Shown: one piece after another, positions 51,154-60,245 of the stretch | Position numbering within the stretch: the stretch's first letter is position 1 | How the letters are laid out: each line of letters opens with the position of its first letter | Assembly: GCA_946542925.1 (NCBI GenBank) | Contig: CAMNLA010000016.1 | Span: 1-64,000, forward strand | Reading direction: 5' to 3' | DNA from: UBA4363 sp002393965 | GTDB taxonomy: Bacteria > Bacteroidota > Bacteroidia > Bacteroidales > Paludibacteraceae | Length of the DNA stretch: 64,000 nt | Made by a program: the position numbers and the translations under genes | Notes under the pieces: generated by a model | What the model saw: only the letters and a program-made list of their open reading frames with translations | Database searches by the model: none | What the model was told of the DNA's origin: nothing

Positions 51154-51516
51154 ATGGAAACAAACTTATTGATAGATAAGATTATAGAGGGAATACAGGA
51201 CGTCAAGGGACATGCTGTTAAGGTGGTGGATCTGAGAAGTCTCACCGAGCGTATCGCCGATGCGTTTGTCATCTGTGAAGGTAGTTCGACAACGCAGGTC
51301 AGTGCCATTGCCGACAATGTGACCGAGTACGTACGCAAGGAAACGGGAGAGAAACCATGGAGCGTACAGGGACGCGAGAATGCAGAATGGGTGGCTTTCG
51401 ACTATGGCAATGTGCTGGTGCACGTTTTTCTTCCTGAAGCGCGTGCTTTCTACGACCTCGAACACCTGTGGGCAGACGCTGAGATACGAGAGATTAAAGA
51501 CGTGGATGACCTTTGA
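51154..51516 (+). CDS. rsfS: Ribosomal silencing factor RsfS
   Basis: RsfS binds ribosomal protein L14 and blocks subunit joining under nutrient stress. The 120-residue protein shows the family blocks DVKGHAVKVVDLRSLTERIA, DAFVICEGSSTTQVSAIAD and NAEWVAFDYGNVLVHVFLPE. It is the first gene of a plus-strand run that continues with ftsH 14 bp later. Confidence 0.95.
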   Translation: METNLLIDKIIEGIQDVKGHAVKVVDLRSLTERIADAFVICEGSSTTQVSAIADNVTEYVRKETGEKPWSVQGRENAEWVAFDYGNVLVHVFLPEARAFYDLEHLWADAEIREIKDVDDL

Positions 51517-51530
51517 TACAAACAGACGAC

Positions 51531-53687
51531 ATGGCAGACAAGAACAATGATACTCTGAATAGAAACGACCGCCAACAGCCGCAGAACAAGAAGGGCGGAC
51601 GTTTCTTCCAACCTAACTTCAACTGGCTGTTTATCTTGATATTCGCTGCACTGATCGGTGTGAACTTCCTGAGTGACGGGAATACCAGCAAGCAGGTGAA
51701 CTATACTGTCTTTGAGGGGATGGTTTCGCATAACTGGTTGCAGAACATCAAGATCAATATCGATAACAATACGGCTTCTGCCGAGGTGGTTCCCGACTCG
51801 ATCGGCAAACTGCCGAAGTCGCTGGTACCGCCGCAGCAGGAGAAGGGTAAGAAACTCATGGTGGAGGTGATCACCCCTGGCGGCGAAGCGACCAGCAAGA
51901 TGCTGAAAGACCGTGGTTACAAGGGAGCCGTCGAGTACGTCCGAGACGATAACTGGGTCGGTCACCTGCTTTGGACCTTCGGTCCGGTGGTACTGCTCGT
52001 CTTCCTGTGGATCTTCTTGATGCGCCGCATGGGTGGCGGAGCAGCAGGCGGAGGCATCTTCTCAGTCGGAAAGTCGAAGGCACAGGTGTTCGATAAGGAC
52101 AACCGTGTGAATGTGACGTTCAAGGACGTGGCAGGACTGGCAGGAGCCAAACAGGAGGTAGAGGAGATTGTGGAGTTTCTCCGTAATCCGAAGAAATATA
52201 CTGACCTGGGAGGTAAGATACCGAAGGGTGCTCTGCTGGTAGGCCCTCCGGGAACAGGCAAGACGTTGCTCGCCAAGGCAGTGGCAGGAGAGGCTAGTGT
52301 GCCTTTCTTCTCCATGTCGGGTAGCGACTTTGTCGAGATGTTCGTCGGTGTGGGTGCCAGCCGCGTGCGTGACCTGTTCCGTCAAGCGAAGGAAAAAGCA
52401 CCGTGTATCATCTTTATTGACGAGATAGATGCCGTGGGACGTGCCCGTGGCAAGAATCCGAATATGGGTGCCAATGACGAACGGGAGAATACGTTGAACC
52501 AGCTCCTGACGGAGATGGACGGTTTCGGTACGAACAGCGGCGTCATCATCCTGGCTGCCACGAACCGTGCCGATATTCTGGACAAGGCACTCCTGCGTGC
52601 CGGGCGCTTCGACCGCCAGATCCATGTCGAACTGCCAGACCTGCAGGAACGGAAGGAGATATTCCAAGTTCACCTGCGCCCTATCAAGACAAGCGATGAA
52701 TTGGATGTCGATTTCCTTGCGAAACAGACGCCGGGATTCAGCGGTGCCGACATCGCCAACGTCTGCAACGAGGCTGCCCTTGGGGCTGCCCGCAAGAATA
52801 AGAATGCCGTGGACGGACAGGATTTCATGGATGCGGTGGACCGCATCGTGGGTGGCCTGGAGAAACGTACGAAGATAATGACTAACTCGGAGAAGAAGGC
52901 TATTGCTTTCCACGAGGCGGGTCATGCTACAATTTCCTGGTTCCTGCAGTATGCGAATCCGCTGGTGAAAGTTACCATCGTGCCGCGAGGAGAAGCACTG
53001 GGCGCTGCCTGGTATCTGCCGGAGGAGCGTGTCATCTCGAACCGTGAACATATCCTGGATGAGATGTGTGCTACGCTGGGCGGACGTGCCGCAGAGGAAT
53101 TGTACGGTCATACTGCCTCTACGGGTGCCATCAACGACTTGGAGCGCGTCACCAAGCGTGCCTACTCGATGGTAGCCTATTTCGGCATGAGTGAAAGTCT
53201 GTCGAATCTTTCGTTCTATGACTCGACGGAGGCGCAGTACGGATTCACGAAGCCTTATAGTGAGAAGACGGCTGAACTGATTGACAAGGAGGCGCAGCGT
53301 ATCATCAACGAACAGTACGAACGGGCGAAGCGCATTCTGAACGAACACGAGGAAGGACACCATCAGTTGGCTCAGATACTGATGGATAAGGAAGTTATCT
53401 ACACCGAGGATGTAGAGAAAATATTTGGAAAGCGTCCATGGGAATCCCGTGCGGATGAACTGCTGGCGGACGAGAAAGCCGCTGCGGAGAAAATGGTGGA
53501 AGAGCGAGACCGTAAGCGGGAAGAGGAACAGAAAGCCCTCTCTGCTACTGAACAAGTTGAGGCTACGGTAACAGAGAGTAAAGAACCGAAGGAAGCAGAC
53601 GGACAGCCAGAAACGGAAAAGACATCCGACAATGCTGACGTACAGACATCGGCAGAGCCAACGGCGGAGGAGAATAAAGAGCAATAA
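51531..53687 (+). CDS. ftsH: ATP-dependent zinc metalloprotease FtsH
   Basis: FtsH is a membrane-bound AAA+ protease that removes misfolded and regulatory proteins. The 718-residue protein (ATG at 51531; a TTG at 51513 overlaps rsfS) has two transmembrane segments around residues 30-50 and 150-175, the Walker A GPPGTGKT, Walker B IIFIDEIDAVG, second region of homology TNRADILDKALLRAGRFDR, and the zinc motif HEAGH. The last 85 residues are a highly charged Glu/Lys tail. It is adjacent to cdsA. Confidence 0.97.
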   Translation: MADKNNDTLNRNDRQQPQNKKGGRFFQPNFNWLFILIFAALIGVNFLSDGNTSKQVNYTVFEGMVSHNWLQNIKINIDNNTASAEVVPDSIGKLPKSLVPPQQEKGKKLMVEVITPGGEATSKMLKDRGYKGAVEYVRDDNWVGHLLWTFGPVVLLVFLWIFLMRRMGGGAAGGGIFSVGKSKAQVFDKDNRVNVTFKDVAGLAGAKQEVEEIVEFLRNPKKYTDLGGKIPKGALLVGPPGTGKTLLAKAVAGEASVPFFSMSGSDFVEMFVGVGASRVRDLFRQAKEKAPCIIFIDEIDAVGRARGKNPNMGANDERENTLNQLLTEMDGFGTNSGVIILAATNRADILDKALLRAGRFDRQIHVELPDLQERKEIFQVHLRPIKTSDELDVDFLAKQTPGFSGADIANVCNEAALGAARKNKNAVDGQDFMDAVDRIVGGLEKRTKIMTNSEKKAIAFHEAGHATISWFLQYANPLVKVTIVPRGEALGAAWYLPEERVISNREHILDEMCATLGGRAAEELYGHTASTGAINDLERVTKRAYSMVAYFGMSESLSNLSFYDSTEAQYGFTKPYSEKTAELIDKEAQRIINEQYERAKRILNEHEEGHHQLAQILMDKEVIYTEDVEKIFGKRPWESRADELLADEKAAAEKMVEERDRKREEEQKALSATEQVEATVTESKEPKEADGQPETEKTSDNADVQTSAEPTAEENKEQ

Positions 53688-53699
53688 GGAATATCGGAT

Positions 53700-54566
53700 A
53701 TGACAAACCTGCAGCAAAGAACATTGACGGGAATAGCCTATGTGGCTGTCGTCATCGGATCCATTCTTCTGAATCCAATGACCGACGGTCTGTCGCTGGC
53801 ACTGCTGATGCTGGTCGTGGCGGTGCTGTCCATGCATGAATATATCGGACTGGTGAATGCAAAATATTCACTGACGGTTTCGGAGCCACTTTCGTATATA
53901 GGCATCGTACTGCTCTCGTTCCTGTTTCTCCTGCCTCCTACTATGCTGGGGCTGTTGTGGCCCTTTTACGCATTCTTCCTTGTCGTCTCGTTTGCGTTGG
54001 AATTGTTCCGGAAGCAGGAGCAACCAGTCCTGAACTGGGCTTGCTTCGCCTTCGGTCAACTCTATATCGCACTGCCGTTAGCACTGATGAATACTTTGGC
54101 TCAATGGTCTGCCGTGCCGCAGATACCGCTTGCCATCTTCGTCATTATATGGGTCAACGATACGTTCGCCTATCTGACGGGGCTGACGACGGGCAATACC
54201 ATCGGTAATCATAAGATGTTTCCGCGTATCTCGCCTAAGAAGTCGTGGGAAGGACTGGCAGGAGGCTTCTTGTTCTCGTTGCTGGCAGGAGTGCTGTTCA
54301 ACCAGTTCACAGAAGGCGGCACGTTGGCGTTTTGGCTCGGATTGTCGTTCGTGATAGCCGTGTGCGGTACGTTTGGTGATCTGGTGGAGTCTCTCTTCAA
54401 ACGCACGTTGGGAGTGAAAGACTCGGGAACGATTCTTCCCGGTCATGGAGGCATGTTGGACCGTTTTGACAGTGTGTTGTTTGCCATAGTGGGAGCATCT
54501 CTCTACATCGCGTTTGTCTCGCTGCTGGTTACTCTCCAAATGCAGGGAGTCTTCGGTATCTTCTGA
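53700..54566 (+). CDS. cdsA: Phosphatidate cytidylyltransferase
   Basis: CdsA makes CDP-diacylglycerol, the common precursor of phospholipids. The 288-residue membrane protein has seven or eight helices and the family signature SLFKRTLGVKDSGTILPGHG followed by GMLDRFDS. It lies 12 bp after ftsH and upstream of the two genes that use its product, psd and pssA. Confidence 0.95.
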   Translation: MTNLQQRTLTGIAYVAVVIGSILLNPMTDGLSLALLMLVVAVLSMHEYIGLVNAKYSLTVSEPLSYIGIVLLSFLFLLPPTMLGLLWPFYAFFLVVSFALELFRKQEQPVLNWACFAFGQLYIALPLALMNTLAQWSAVPQIPLAIFVIIWVNDTFAYLTGLTTGNTIGNHKMFPRISPKKSWEGLAGGFLFSLLAGVLFNQFTEGGTLAFWLGLSFVIAVCGTFGDLVESLFKRTLGVKDSGTILPGHGGMLDRFDSVLFAIVGASLYIAFVSLLVTLQMQGVFGIF

Positions 54567-54621
54567 CGCAAAGAACGTGAGTTGTAATTTTAAGTAAGAA
54601 AAACATAACGAAATACGAACT

Positions 54622-55296
54622 ATGCATAGAATCAGAATACACAAAGAGGGCAGGGTGATTATCCTATCGCTGTTGGCATTGCTTTGCGTGCTGAACATTG
54701 TTCTGTGGTGGTTGTTGGACCATACGAATCCGCTATTGATCGTCAACCTCTGCATCAGTGTGCTGGCTTTTTGTTATTTCCTCTATTTCTTCCGTATTCC
54801 GAAACGACTGATAACAATCAATGACCCTGCTCTGGTCATTTCTCCGGCAGACGGGAAAGTGGTTGTGATTGAGCCTGTGGAGGAGAATGAGTTCCTGCAC
54901 GAGAAGCGTCTGCAAGTGTCGATATTCATGTCGTTGATTTCGGTACATGCCAATTGGTACCCTGTGAGTGGCACGGTGAAGTACGTCTGCCATCACAAGG
55001 GGCGTCATCAGGCGGCATATCTTCCGAAGAGCAGTGAAGAGAATGAGCATTCGTCGGTGGGAATCCTCTCGGAGGGAGGGACTCTGTTATTGATGAAGCA
55101 GATTGCCGGAGCCTTGGCACAGCGCATCGTGACCTACGCAAAAGCCGAGAAGGAGTGCAAGATCAATGAGCAGTTGGGATTCATCAAGTTCGGTTCGCGA
55201 GTGGATCTCTTCCTGCCTCTTGACACGGAATTGTATGTGAAGGTAGGAGATAAGGTAGTGGGAAATGAAACCATCATTGCCCGGCTGAATGAATAG
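54622..55296 (+). CDS. psd: Phosphatidylserine decarboxylase
   Basis: This enzyme converts phosphatidylserine to phosphatidylethanolamine. The 224-residue short (PSD-II/archaeal-like) form has two N-terminal hydrophobic segments, VISPADGKVV, and the self-cleavage site KFGSRVD, where a pyruvoyl group forms from Ser. The His of LISVHANWYPVSG is also conserved. It precedes pssA, whose product is its substrate source. Confidence 0.93.
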   Translation: MHRIRIHKEGRVIILSLLALLCVLNIVLWWLLDHTNPLLIVNLCISVLAFCYFLYFFRIPKRLITINDPALVISPADGKVVVIEPVEENEFLHEKRLQVSIFMSLISVHANWYPVSGTVKYVCHHKGRHQAAYLPKSSEENEHSSVGILSEGGTLLLMKQIAGALAQRIVTYAKAEKECKINEQLGFIKFGSRVDLFLPLDTELYVKVGDKVVGNETIIARLNE

Positions 55297-55316
55297 TTTT
55301 TTCCAAAGACAAGAAC

Positions 55317-56033
55317 ATGAATTTCATACGTAAAAACATTCCTAATGCACTGACGTGCTGTAATCTGTTTGCCGGTTGCGTAGCATCGGTCTATGCTTTC
55401 TGGGGAGATTATAAGGTGGCGGCCTATGCTGTCATAGTCGCCGCGGTGTTCGACTTCTTCGATGGTTTTGCTGCCCGTCTCCTGCAAGCCTACTCTCCGA
55501 TAGGCAAGGAACTGGATTCATTGGCTGACGACGTGAGTTTCGGTCTGGCTCCGGGTGTGGCGGTCTATAGTTATCTCTTCGGATGTCCTGCCGTACCATG
55601 GGCATGGTTGCCGTTTGTCGGTTTTTTGCTCTCGGTTTTCTCTGCTTTGCGACTGGCAAAGTTCAATATCGACGAGCGGCAGACCACTTCCTTCATTGGG
55701 TTGCCTACTCCTGCCAATGCCATCTTCTGGATGTTCACGGTGGCAAGTCTGAGCCATTACCACTTGTTGCTCGGTCGTTCGGGTGTGCTGACCATGGTCA
55801 TTGCCGTTCTTGTGTTCTCATGGTTGTTGGTGAGTGAAGTGCCGATGTTCTCGCTGAAATTCCATGACTTCACAATGAAAAACAACACAGTGCGTTACTT
55901 ATTTCTGTTGCTCTCGCTGTTGTTCTTGGTTACAGCCTTCGTCCTGCCGCAGTGTAGTGTGCTGCTTGCCTTCCCGATTATTATCCTGTTCTATATTCTG
56001 CTCTCCATCGTGCATCATATTGCTTCTAAATAA
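55317..56033 (+). CDS. pssA: CDP-diacylglycerol-serine O-phosphatidyltransferase
   Basis: PssA joins CDP-diacylglycerol and serine to make phosphatidylserine. The 238-residue membrane protein has the CDP-alcohol phosphatidyltransferase motif: DGFAARLLQAYSPIGKELD with the final SLAD, that is DG..AR........G...D...D. It has about six further helices. It follows psd by 20 bp and its stop is 2 bp before the FKBP lipoprotein start. Confidence 0.95.
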   Translation: MNFIRKNIPNALTCCNLFAGCVASVYAFWGDYKVAAYAVIVAAVFDFFDGFAARLLQAYSPIGKELDSLADDVSFGLAPGVAVYSYLFGCPAVPWAWLPFVGFLLSVFSALRLAKFNIDERQTTSFIGLPTPANAIFWMFTVASLSHYHLLLGRSGVLTMVIAVLVFSWLLVSEVPMFSLKFHDFTMKNNTVRYLFLLLSLLFLVTAFVLPQCSVLLAFPIIILFYILLSIVHHIASK

Positions 56034-56035
56034 GA

Positions 56036-56503
56036 ATGAAACGACTGTTTTTTATAGCGATGTCTTTCCTGCTGGTGATAGCTGTGACAGGATGCAAAGA
56101 CGAATACGAAGATACGCGTGATGCGGGGTCAGCCTATCTCTCGCTTAATGCGAGCCAGGATGGAGTGGAGCGTCTGTCGAACGGTCTGCAATACAAGAAA
56201 TACTATCCGGACAATGAGACGTGGCCTGCACCGCCTTCTCTACCGACATATGTCAATGTGAACTATACGGCGATGTTCATCAACGGAGATACGCTTTCGT
56301 CAGGAAATAACGTCACGATGGGCTATTCCGTCATGGTGAAAGGACTTCAGGTGGCTATCCGTCACATGCGTATCGGGTCCAAATGGCGTATCTGGGTACC
56401 TTATAACCTTGCTTACGGTTCTGACGGTATTGATGAGTCGGGTCTGAAGGTTGATCCGTACACGGCACTTATCTATGATTTAGAACTATTGGGTGCGAAC
56501 TAA
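56036..56503 (+). CDS. FKBP-type peptidyl-prolyl isomerase lipoprotein
   Basis: This 155-residue lipoprotein has the lipobox VTGC (Cys about 20) and an FKBP domain: VNVNYTAMFINGDTLSSG, VKGLQVAIRHMRIGSKWRIW and the end ALIYDLELL. The motif WVPYNLAYG is the typical FKBP loop. It probably helps fold exported proteins in the periplasm. The active-site residues look somewhat changed (YTAMF for YTG.L), so activity is not certain. It is co-directional with pssA and the next beta-barrel gene. Confidence 0.88.
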   Translation: MKRLFFIAMSFLLVIAVTGCKDEYEDTRDAGSAYLSLNASQDGVERLSNGLQYKKYYPDNETWPAPPSLPTYVNVNYTAMFINGDTLSSGNNVTMGYSVMVKGLQVAIRHMRIGSKWRIWVPYNLAYGSDGIDESGLKVDPYTALIYDLELLGAN

Positions 56504-56517
56504 CGAAAACGAGATTC

Positions 56518-57339
56518 ATGAAGAAAAAAATCACGATAATCCTTCTTTTGGCGATAGTGTCAGTCGGGTCGGTATCTGCTCAGCGCATCGGCTTGGAAGG
56601 CAGTTACAATACAGGACTGTTGCATTCGAAAAAGTCGGGTGATGACAAGACAAATGCTTTCCATGGTTGGGATGCCCTGTTTCGCTACGAACAATTCTTG
56701 GACTCCGCGTCACACTGGTCGCTGAACATCGGTTTGGGCTGGCGGTATATTGCCGGTCGATACGGAGTGGAGTGGTATATCCCCTATAGCACCTGTACCC
56801 GTTTTACGCATGAAATAGTCGTTCCATTGGATTTGGCTTACTACTTCGACCTGAATGAGAAGAAACGTTTCCGCCTCAGTGTGTTCGGTGGTCCGCGTAT
56901 GGGTATGGGACTTTTCGGCAGTTACGGCAACCATTATTACATGGCAACGCGAGAATATGACAAGGTAAATCCGTATAATGGATCGTTCCGAGGTGGTGAG
57001 ATGAATCGTGTCTCGCTTGCGGTAGGTGCCGGAGTGGGCATTGAATGGTATGGTCTGATGGCCAAAGTAAACTACGACTTTCCATGTACGAACCTGGCGC
57101 ACGATGGTCTGCCAGACGAACTATACCGTCATCAGTTCAGATTCACGGTCGGCTATATGTTAGATTTACGCCCGATAATCAAGAGACGCAGGGAGAATAA
57201 GATACCGATTTTCCAGCGTGAGAACCGCCAGATGTTCGGTCAGCAACAGACTCAGTCAAAAAGAAAAAAAGACAAGAAGGAAAAGAAAGAGGAACCTCGG
57301 AAGAGAGGTCCGCAGGTAGGTGTGACAACCGGATTGTAG
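56518..57339 (+). CDS. Putative outer-membrane beta-barrel protein
   Basis: The 273-residue protein has a signal peptide (about 1-20, ending SVSAQ) and alternating hydrophobic beta strands with aromatic girdles, for example HWSLNIGLGWRYIAGRYGV and RLSVFGGPRMGMGLFGSYG. This fits a small outer-membrane barrel of about eight strands (about 25-220). The last 45 residues are a basic Lys/Arg-rich tail, odd for a barrel end and probably periplasmic. No family is recognised. It is the last gene of the run and is followed by a terminator. Confidence 0.6.
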   Translation: MKKKITIILLLAIVSVGSVSAQRIGLEGSYNTGLLHSKKSGDDKTNAFHGWDALFRYEQFLDSASHWSLNIGLGWRYIAGRYGVEWYIPYSTCTRFTHEIVVPLDLAYYFDLNEKKRFRLSVFGGPRMGMGLFGSYGNHYYMATREYDKVNPYNGSFRGGEMNRVSLAVGAGVGIEWYGLMAKVNYDFPCTNLAHDGLPDELYRHQFRFTVGYMLDLRPIIKRRRENKIPIFQRENRQMFGQQQTQSKRKKDKKEKKEEPRKRGPQVGVTTGL

Positions 57340-57368
57340 AAGCAACTCCTGATCGTTGAAGAAAAAAA

Positions 57369-57406
57369 GCACCCGGAGACCGATTAGTCGGTCTCCGGGT
57401 GCTTTT
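57369..57406 (+). terminator. Intrinsic terminator of the rsfS-to-barrel run
   Basis: A perfect 15-bp stem (57369-57383 with 57388-57402), a 4-nt loop ttag and TTTT at 57403-57406 lie 30 bp after the stop. Confidence 0.92.
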
Positions 57407-57456
57407 ATATGTTGAATAACATATTGATTTTCTTTATTTTTTTGACAAGTATTCGA

Positions 57457-57464
57457 TATTTTTG
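57457..57464 (+). promoter_or_regulatory. -7 box of the secreted protein gene
   Basis: TATTTTTG matches the consensus about 77 bp before the ATG at 57541. A TTTG at 57441-57444 is only 12 bp upstream and too close to be the normal -33 box. Confidence 0.5.
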
Positions 57465-57540
57465 AAACTATCAATTTGACAATTCTAAATAAGCAAACAA
57501 CTAATCATTATTTTCATTCAACCATTAAATCATTCTTTTT

Positions 57541-60057
57541 ATGAAAAAAATTCTATCATTAGCAGCCGCCCTTATGGCGACCTTGAGCATGATGGCGGTT
57601 GAGCCCACGTTTGAATCATACGACTGGGCATCTCAAGCCGATGCAGAAGCGGTCGCGGGTGATCACAGCGGCGTCGTTGTTTCCTATGCAGGCTTAGGAA
57701 GCATTGGTAATGTATCTGGTCACTATTACATTCCCAACAACACAAATCTCAAAAGGTCTGATTCGCAGTGGAAATACTTCGGTGTGTCCGCATCCTCTCC
57801 TATCGACTCCATCGCAATTCTATATTGCCCGAATGGTAGTAATATGACTAACATTGCCTGGGTTGCATGGGGCGAAGGCGTGACACCAACCGACGAGGTC
57901 ATGGCATACGGTATCACGACAGGTACCACCTCTTCTAAAAGTTGGGATAATGCCATATGGGAGACCATTGATTTATCAGACATAGATGCGTACACCATCT
58001 ATACAAGCCGTAGTGTACGCGAATTCAAGAAAGATGGTTCTGATATTCCTAATTTTGGTGGCGGTCAAACCATCAATATTCTTGGTGTCCGGGTTTGGGT
58101 GCGAGAAAGCACTCCTTCGACCGATCCAGTCGCAACGGTCAATATCTCCGGACCGACAGAGGGAATAAAAGACTTTGCCGCTTCCTTCTCCGCAACAACC
58201 GATATTAAGGCTGATGAGTACAAATGGTTTGTAAACGACGTGGAGCAATCCGGTGCCACGGCAAAGACGTTTGAGTTCACCCCGTCGGCTGCCGGTGACT
58301 ACAGCATTGTATGCAAGGCTCGTAACGACAACAACGCTATTGGTGAATGGGTCGCTTCCTCCCCTATCGTCCTCAAGGCTCTCAGCTCTCTTTCCGGAGA
58401 ACTGATCAAGGCAACACTTAGCGATGGAACACATGCAACCGTGACCGGTCTCATTGGCGGAACGGCTGACGCGGGCTTGTCCAATAGCCGTAAGATGGAT
58501 AAGGGCAAATACCTGGGCATTACACTTGCTTCCGGTGCCTTCGCGGAAGGTGACACCGTTATCATCTCACTGTCGGTGGCCGGTCAGAATTACCCGTGCT
58601 TGTTCGCTGATAAGGCCAAAGAGACGTTGCTCTTCCTGGCTGATGAGACCTCTTCTGACTTGGTGTACAAGATTGTCCTTCCTGCAGCTGCCAACGGACT
58701 CTCCTCGCTCTATTTCGTTCGTGATGCTGATGATGCAACTTACAAATGGAATCCAACCTTCTCTTCTGTGTCTGTAGTTCGTCCAAAAGCTATTATCTCA
58801 TCCGTGGAGTCCCTGACCGGAGTGGCTGTCAATGGCGTAGCCATCTCCTCCGGTGACTTGACAACCCTTATAAATAACGGATCTGTAACCCTCTCCACTG
58901 GAACGTATGTGGATGCGCCTGAGGTTCAGTTTACGAAACACTGCGTGTATACCTACGAAGGTGATACACAGGACGAAAAGGATGTTGCTGTCAACGTTAC
59001 GGCTAGTGAACTTTTAGGAGTGTGGAATGCAGAATCGACCATTGGCGAAGTTAACTACACCGTTGTTATGTCAAAAGCCGCTTCCAGTGTTGTGACTTAC
59101 ATGGATGGCGAGACCATCCTTGGCACGGAGAACGTAGCAGTTGGCGGTACTCCAACTGAGTATGCTCAATACCAGAACAAGAGCCTCTCCACCTTCGGTG
59201 GTTGGTTCACCGACGCAGAACTGACCAGTCCGGCTGACATGACGGCTGCGATTAGCACAGCTACGATTTTCTATGCTATGTTTGAAGACAAGACGGCTGA
59301 GTCCGTCAATATCGAGAAGGCCGTTATGGAGAACGGCAAGGGCTATGACATCATCGCTCAACTCGGAACGCTGGGCTATGCAACCAACATCACCGGCTCG
59401 CTCGACTCGCTGGCTGTGAAGGACGATGGTATGCGCAACTACGCTTACCTCGGCCTGAAGGTTAAGCAGAGCGGAGCAATGCTGAACTTCCGCTTGAAAT
59501 CTGGTAGCACGGTTAAGATCAAGTTCGGTAACGTGGCTACAACTCCAAACGTGTCTATCAACGAAGGCGCTTATGCAGCCATGGAGATTACCGACAAGGT
59601 GTACACCTATACCGCTGCTGCTGACGAACTCATCAGCATCAAGATGATGGACGGCAATGCAGTTGTCTTCCAGCAAATCATGATCGATGAACCTCTGAAT
59701 GCTCCTGAACTGTATGCAATCAACTGCGCTGAGGCGGTGAACGGTACTCTGACTGCTCCGTTTAAAATGGGTATCCCAGGCGAGACCGTTGATCTGACCG
59801 TTACACCGAATGATTCTTATGAGGTGGAAAGCGTAACGGTGAACGGCAACGTTATTGACGCTGTATCGGATGCTTACTCGTTCGTCATGCCTGCCGAAGA
59901 TACCGAGGTGACCGCTACCTTTGTAGAGAGTATCGCATCCGCATTCAATGATGCAGAGATTGACGCGAAGAGACCGGTAAAACGCTTGGTAAACGGATAT
60001 CTAATCATCGAGAAAGAAGGTGTCCTGTACAACGCACAGGGTACTGTTCTGAATTAA
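57541..60057 (+). CDS. Large secreted modular protein, type IX cargo-like
   Basis: The 838-residue protein has a signal peptide (about 1-20). Residues 20-195 form a jelly-roll-like or discoidin-like beta region, then an Ig-like fold around 200-285 (VNISGPTEGIKDFAASFSA). Another beta-rich block follows at 290-560. A Listeria-Bacteroides type repeat is near 545-575 (GGTPTEYAQYQNKSLSTFGG) and a BACON/InlB-like segment at 735-795 (GETVDLTVTPNDSYEVESVT). The end KRLVNGYLIIEKEGVLYNAQ resembles C-terminal signals of Bacteroidales surface cargo. Function is unknown; no catalytic motif was found. It stands alone between a terminator and a terminator. Confidence 0.7.
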   Translation: MKKILSLAAALMATLSMMAVEPTFESYDWASQADAEAVAGDHSGVVVSYAGLGSIGNVSGHYYIPNNTNLKRSDSQWKYFGVSASSPIDSIAILYCPNGSNMTNIAWVAWGEGVTPTDEVMAYGITTGTTSSKSWDNAIWETIDLSDIDAYTIYTSRSVREFKKDGSDIPNFGGGQTINILGVRVWVRESTPSTDPVATVNISGPTEGIKDFAASFSATTDIKADEYKWFVNDVEQSGATAKTFEFTPSAAGDYSIVCKARNDNNAIGEWVASSPIVLKALSSLSGELIKATLSDGTHATVTGLIGGTADAGLSNSRKMDKGKYLGITLASGAFAEGDTVIISLSVAGQNYPCLFADKAKETLLFLADETSSDLVYKIVLPAAANGLSSLYFVRDADDATYKWNPTFSSVSVVRPKAIISSVESLTGVAVNGVAISSGDLTTLINNGSVTLSTGTYVDAPEVQFTKHCVYTYEGDTQDEKDVAVNVTASELLGVWNAESTIGEVNYTVVMSKAASSVVTYMDGETILGTENVAVGGTPTEYAQYQNKSLSTFGGWFTDAELTSPADMTAAISTATIFYAMFEDKTAESVNIEKAVMENGKGYDIIAQLGTLGYATNITGSLDSLAVKDDGMRNYAYLGLKVKQSGAMLNFRLKSGSTVKIKFGNVATTPNVSINEGAYAAMEITDKVYTYTAAADELISIKMMDGNAVVFQQIMIDEPLNAPELYAINCAEAVNGTLTAPFKMGIPGETVDLTVTPNDSYEVESVTVNGNVIDAVSDAYSFVMPAEDTEVTATFVESIASAFNDAEIDAKRPVKRLVNGYLIIEKEGVLYNAQGTVLN

Positions 60058-60078
60058 ATTCAGTAATAAACAAAAAAG

Positions 60079-60113
60079 CAAAGCGGTTCTCCAAAGAGCC
60101 GCTTTGTTTTTTT
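60079..60113 (+). terminator. Intrinsic terminator of the secreted protein gene
   Basis: A 12-bp stem (60079-60090 with 60095-60106, one G-T pair), loop ccaa and seven T at 60107-60113 lie just after the stop. The gap to 60245 shows no gene. Confidence 0.9.
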
Positions 60114-60245
60114 ATGGTTTCTTTGCTACCACATCGTGTTTCAATAAGCATTGACATAAGGGTAATATTTGACCTTAAGCCGAAGTTTGAGTAGGAATGG
60201 ACGGAGGATAGCGACAGGATAGCTGTCAGCCGTTCATGAATAAGG

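Noticed and set aside
52062..53837. 591-codon frame opposite ftsH
   Set aside because: It is the antisense shadow of the highly conserved ftsH gene and has no recognisable domains.
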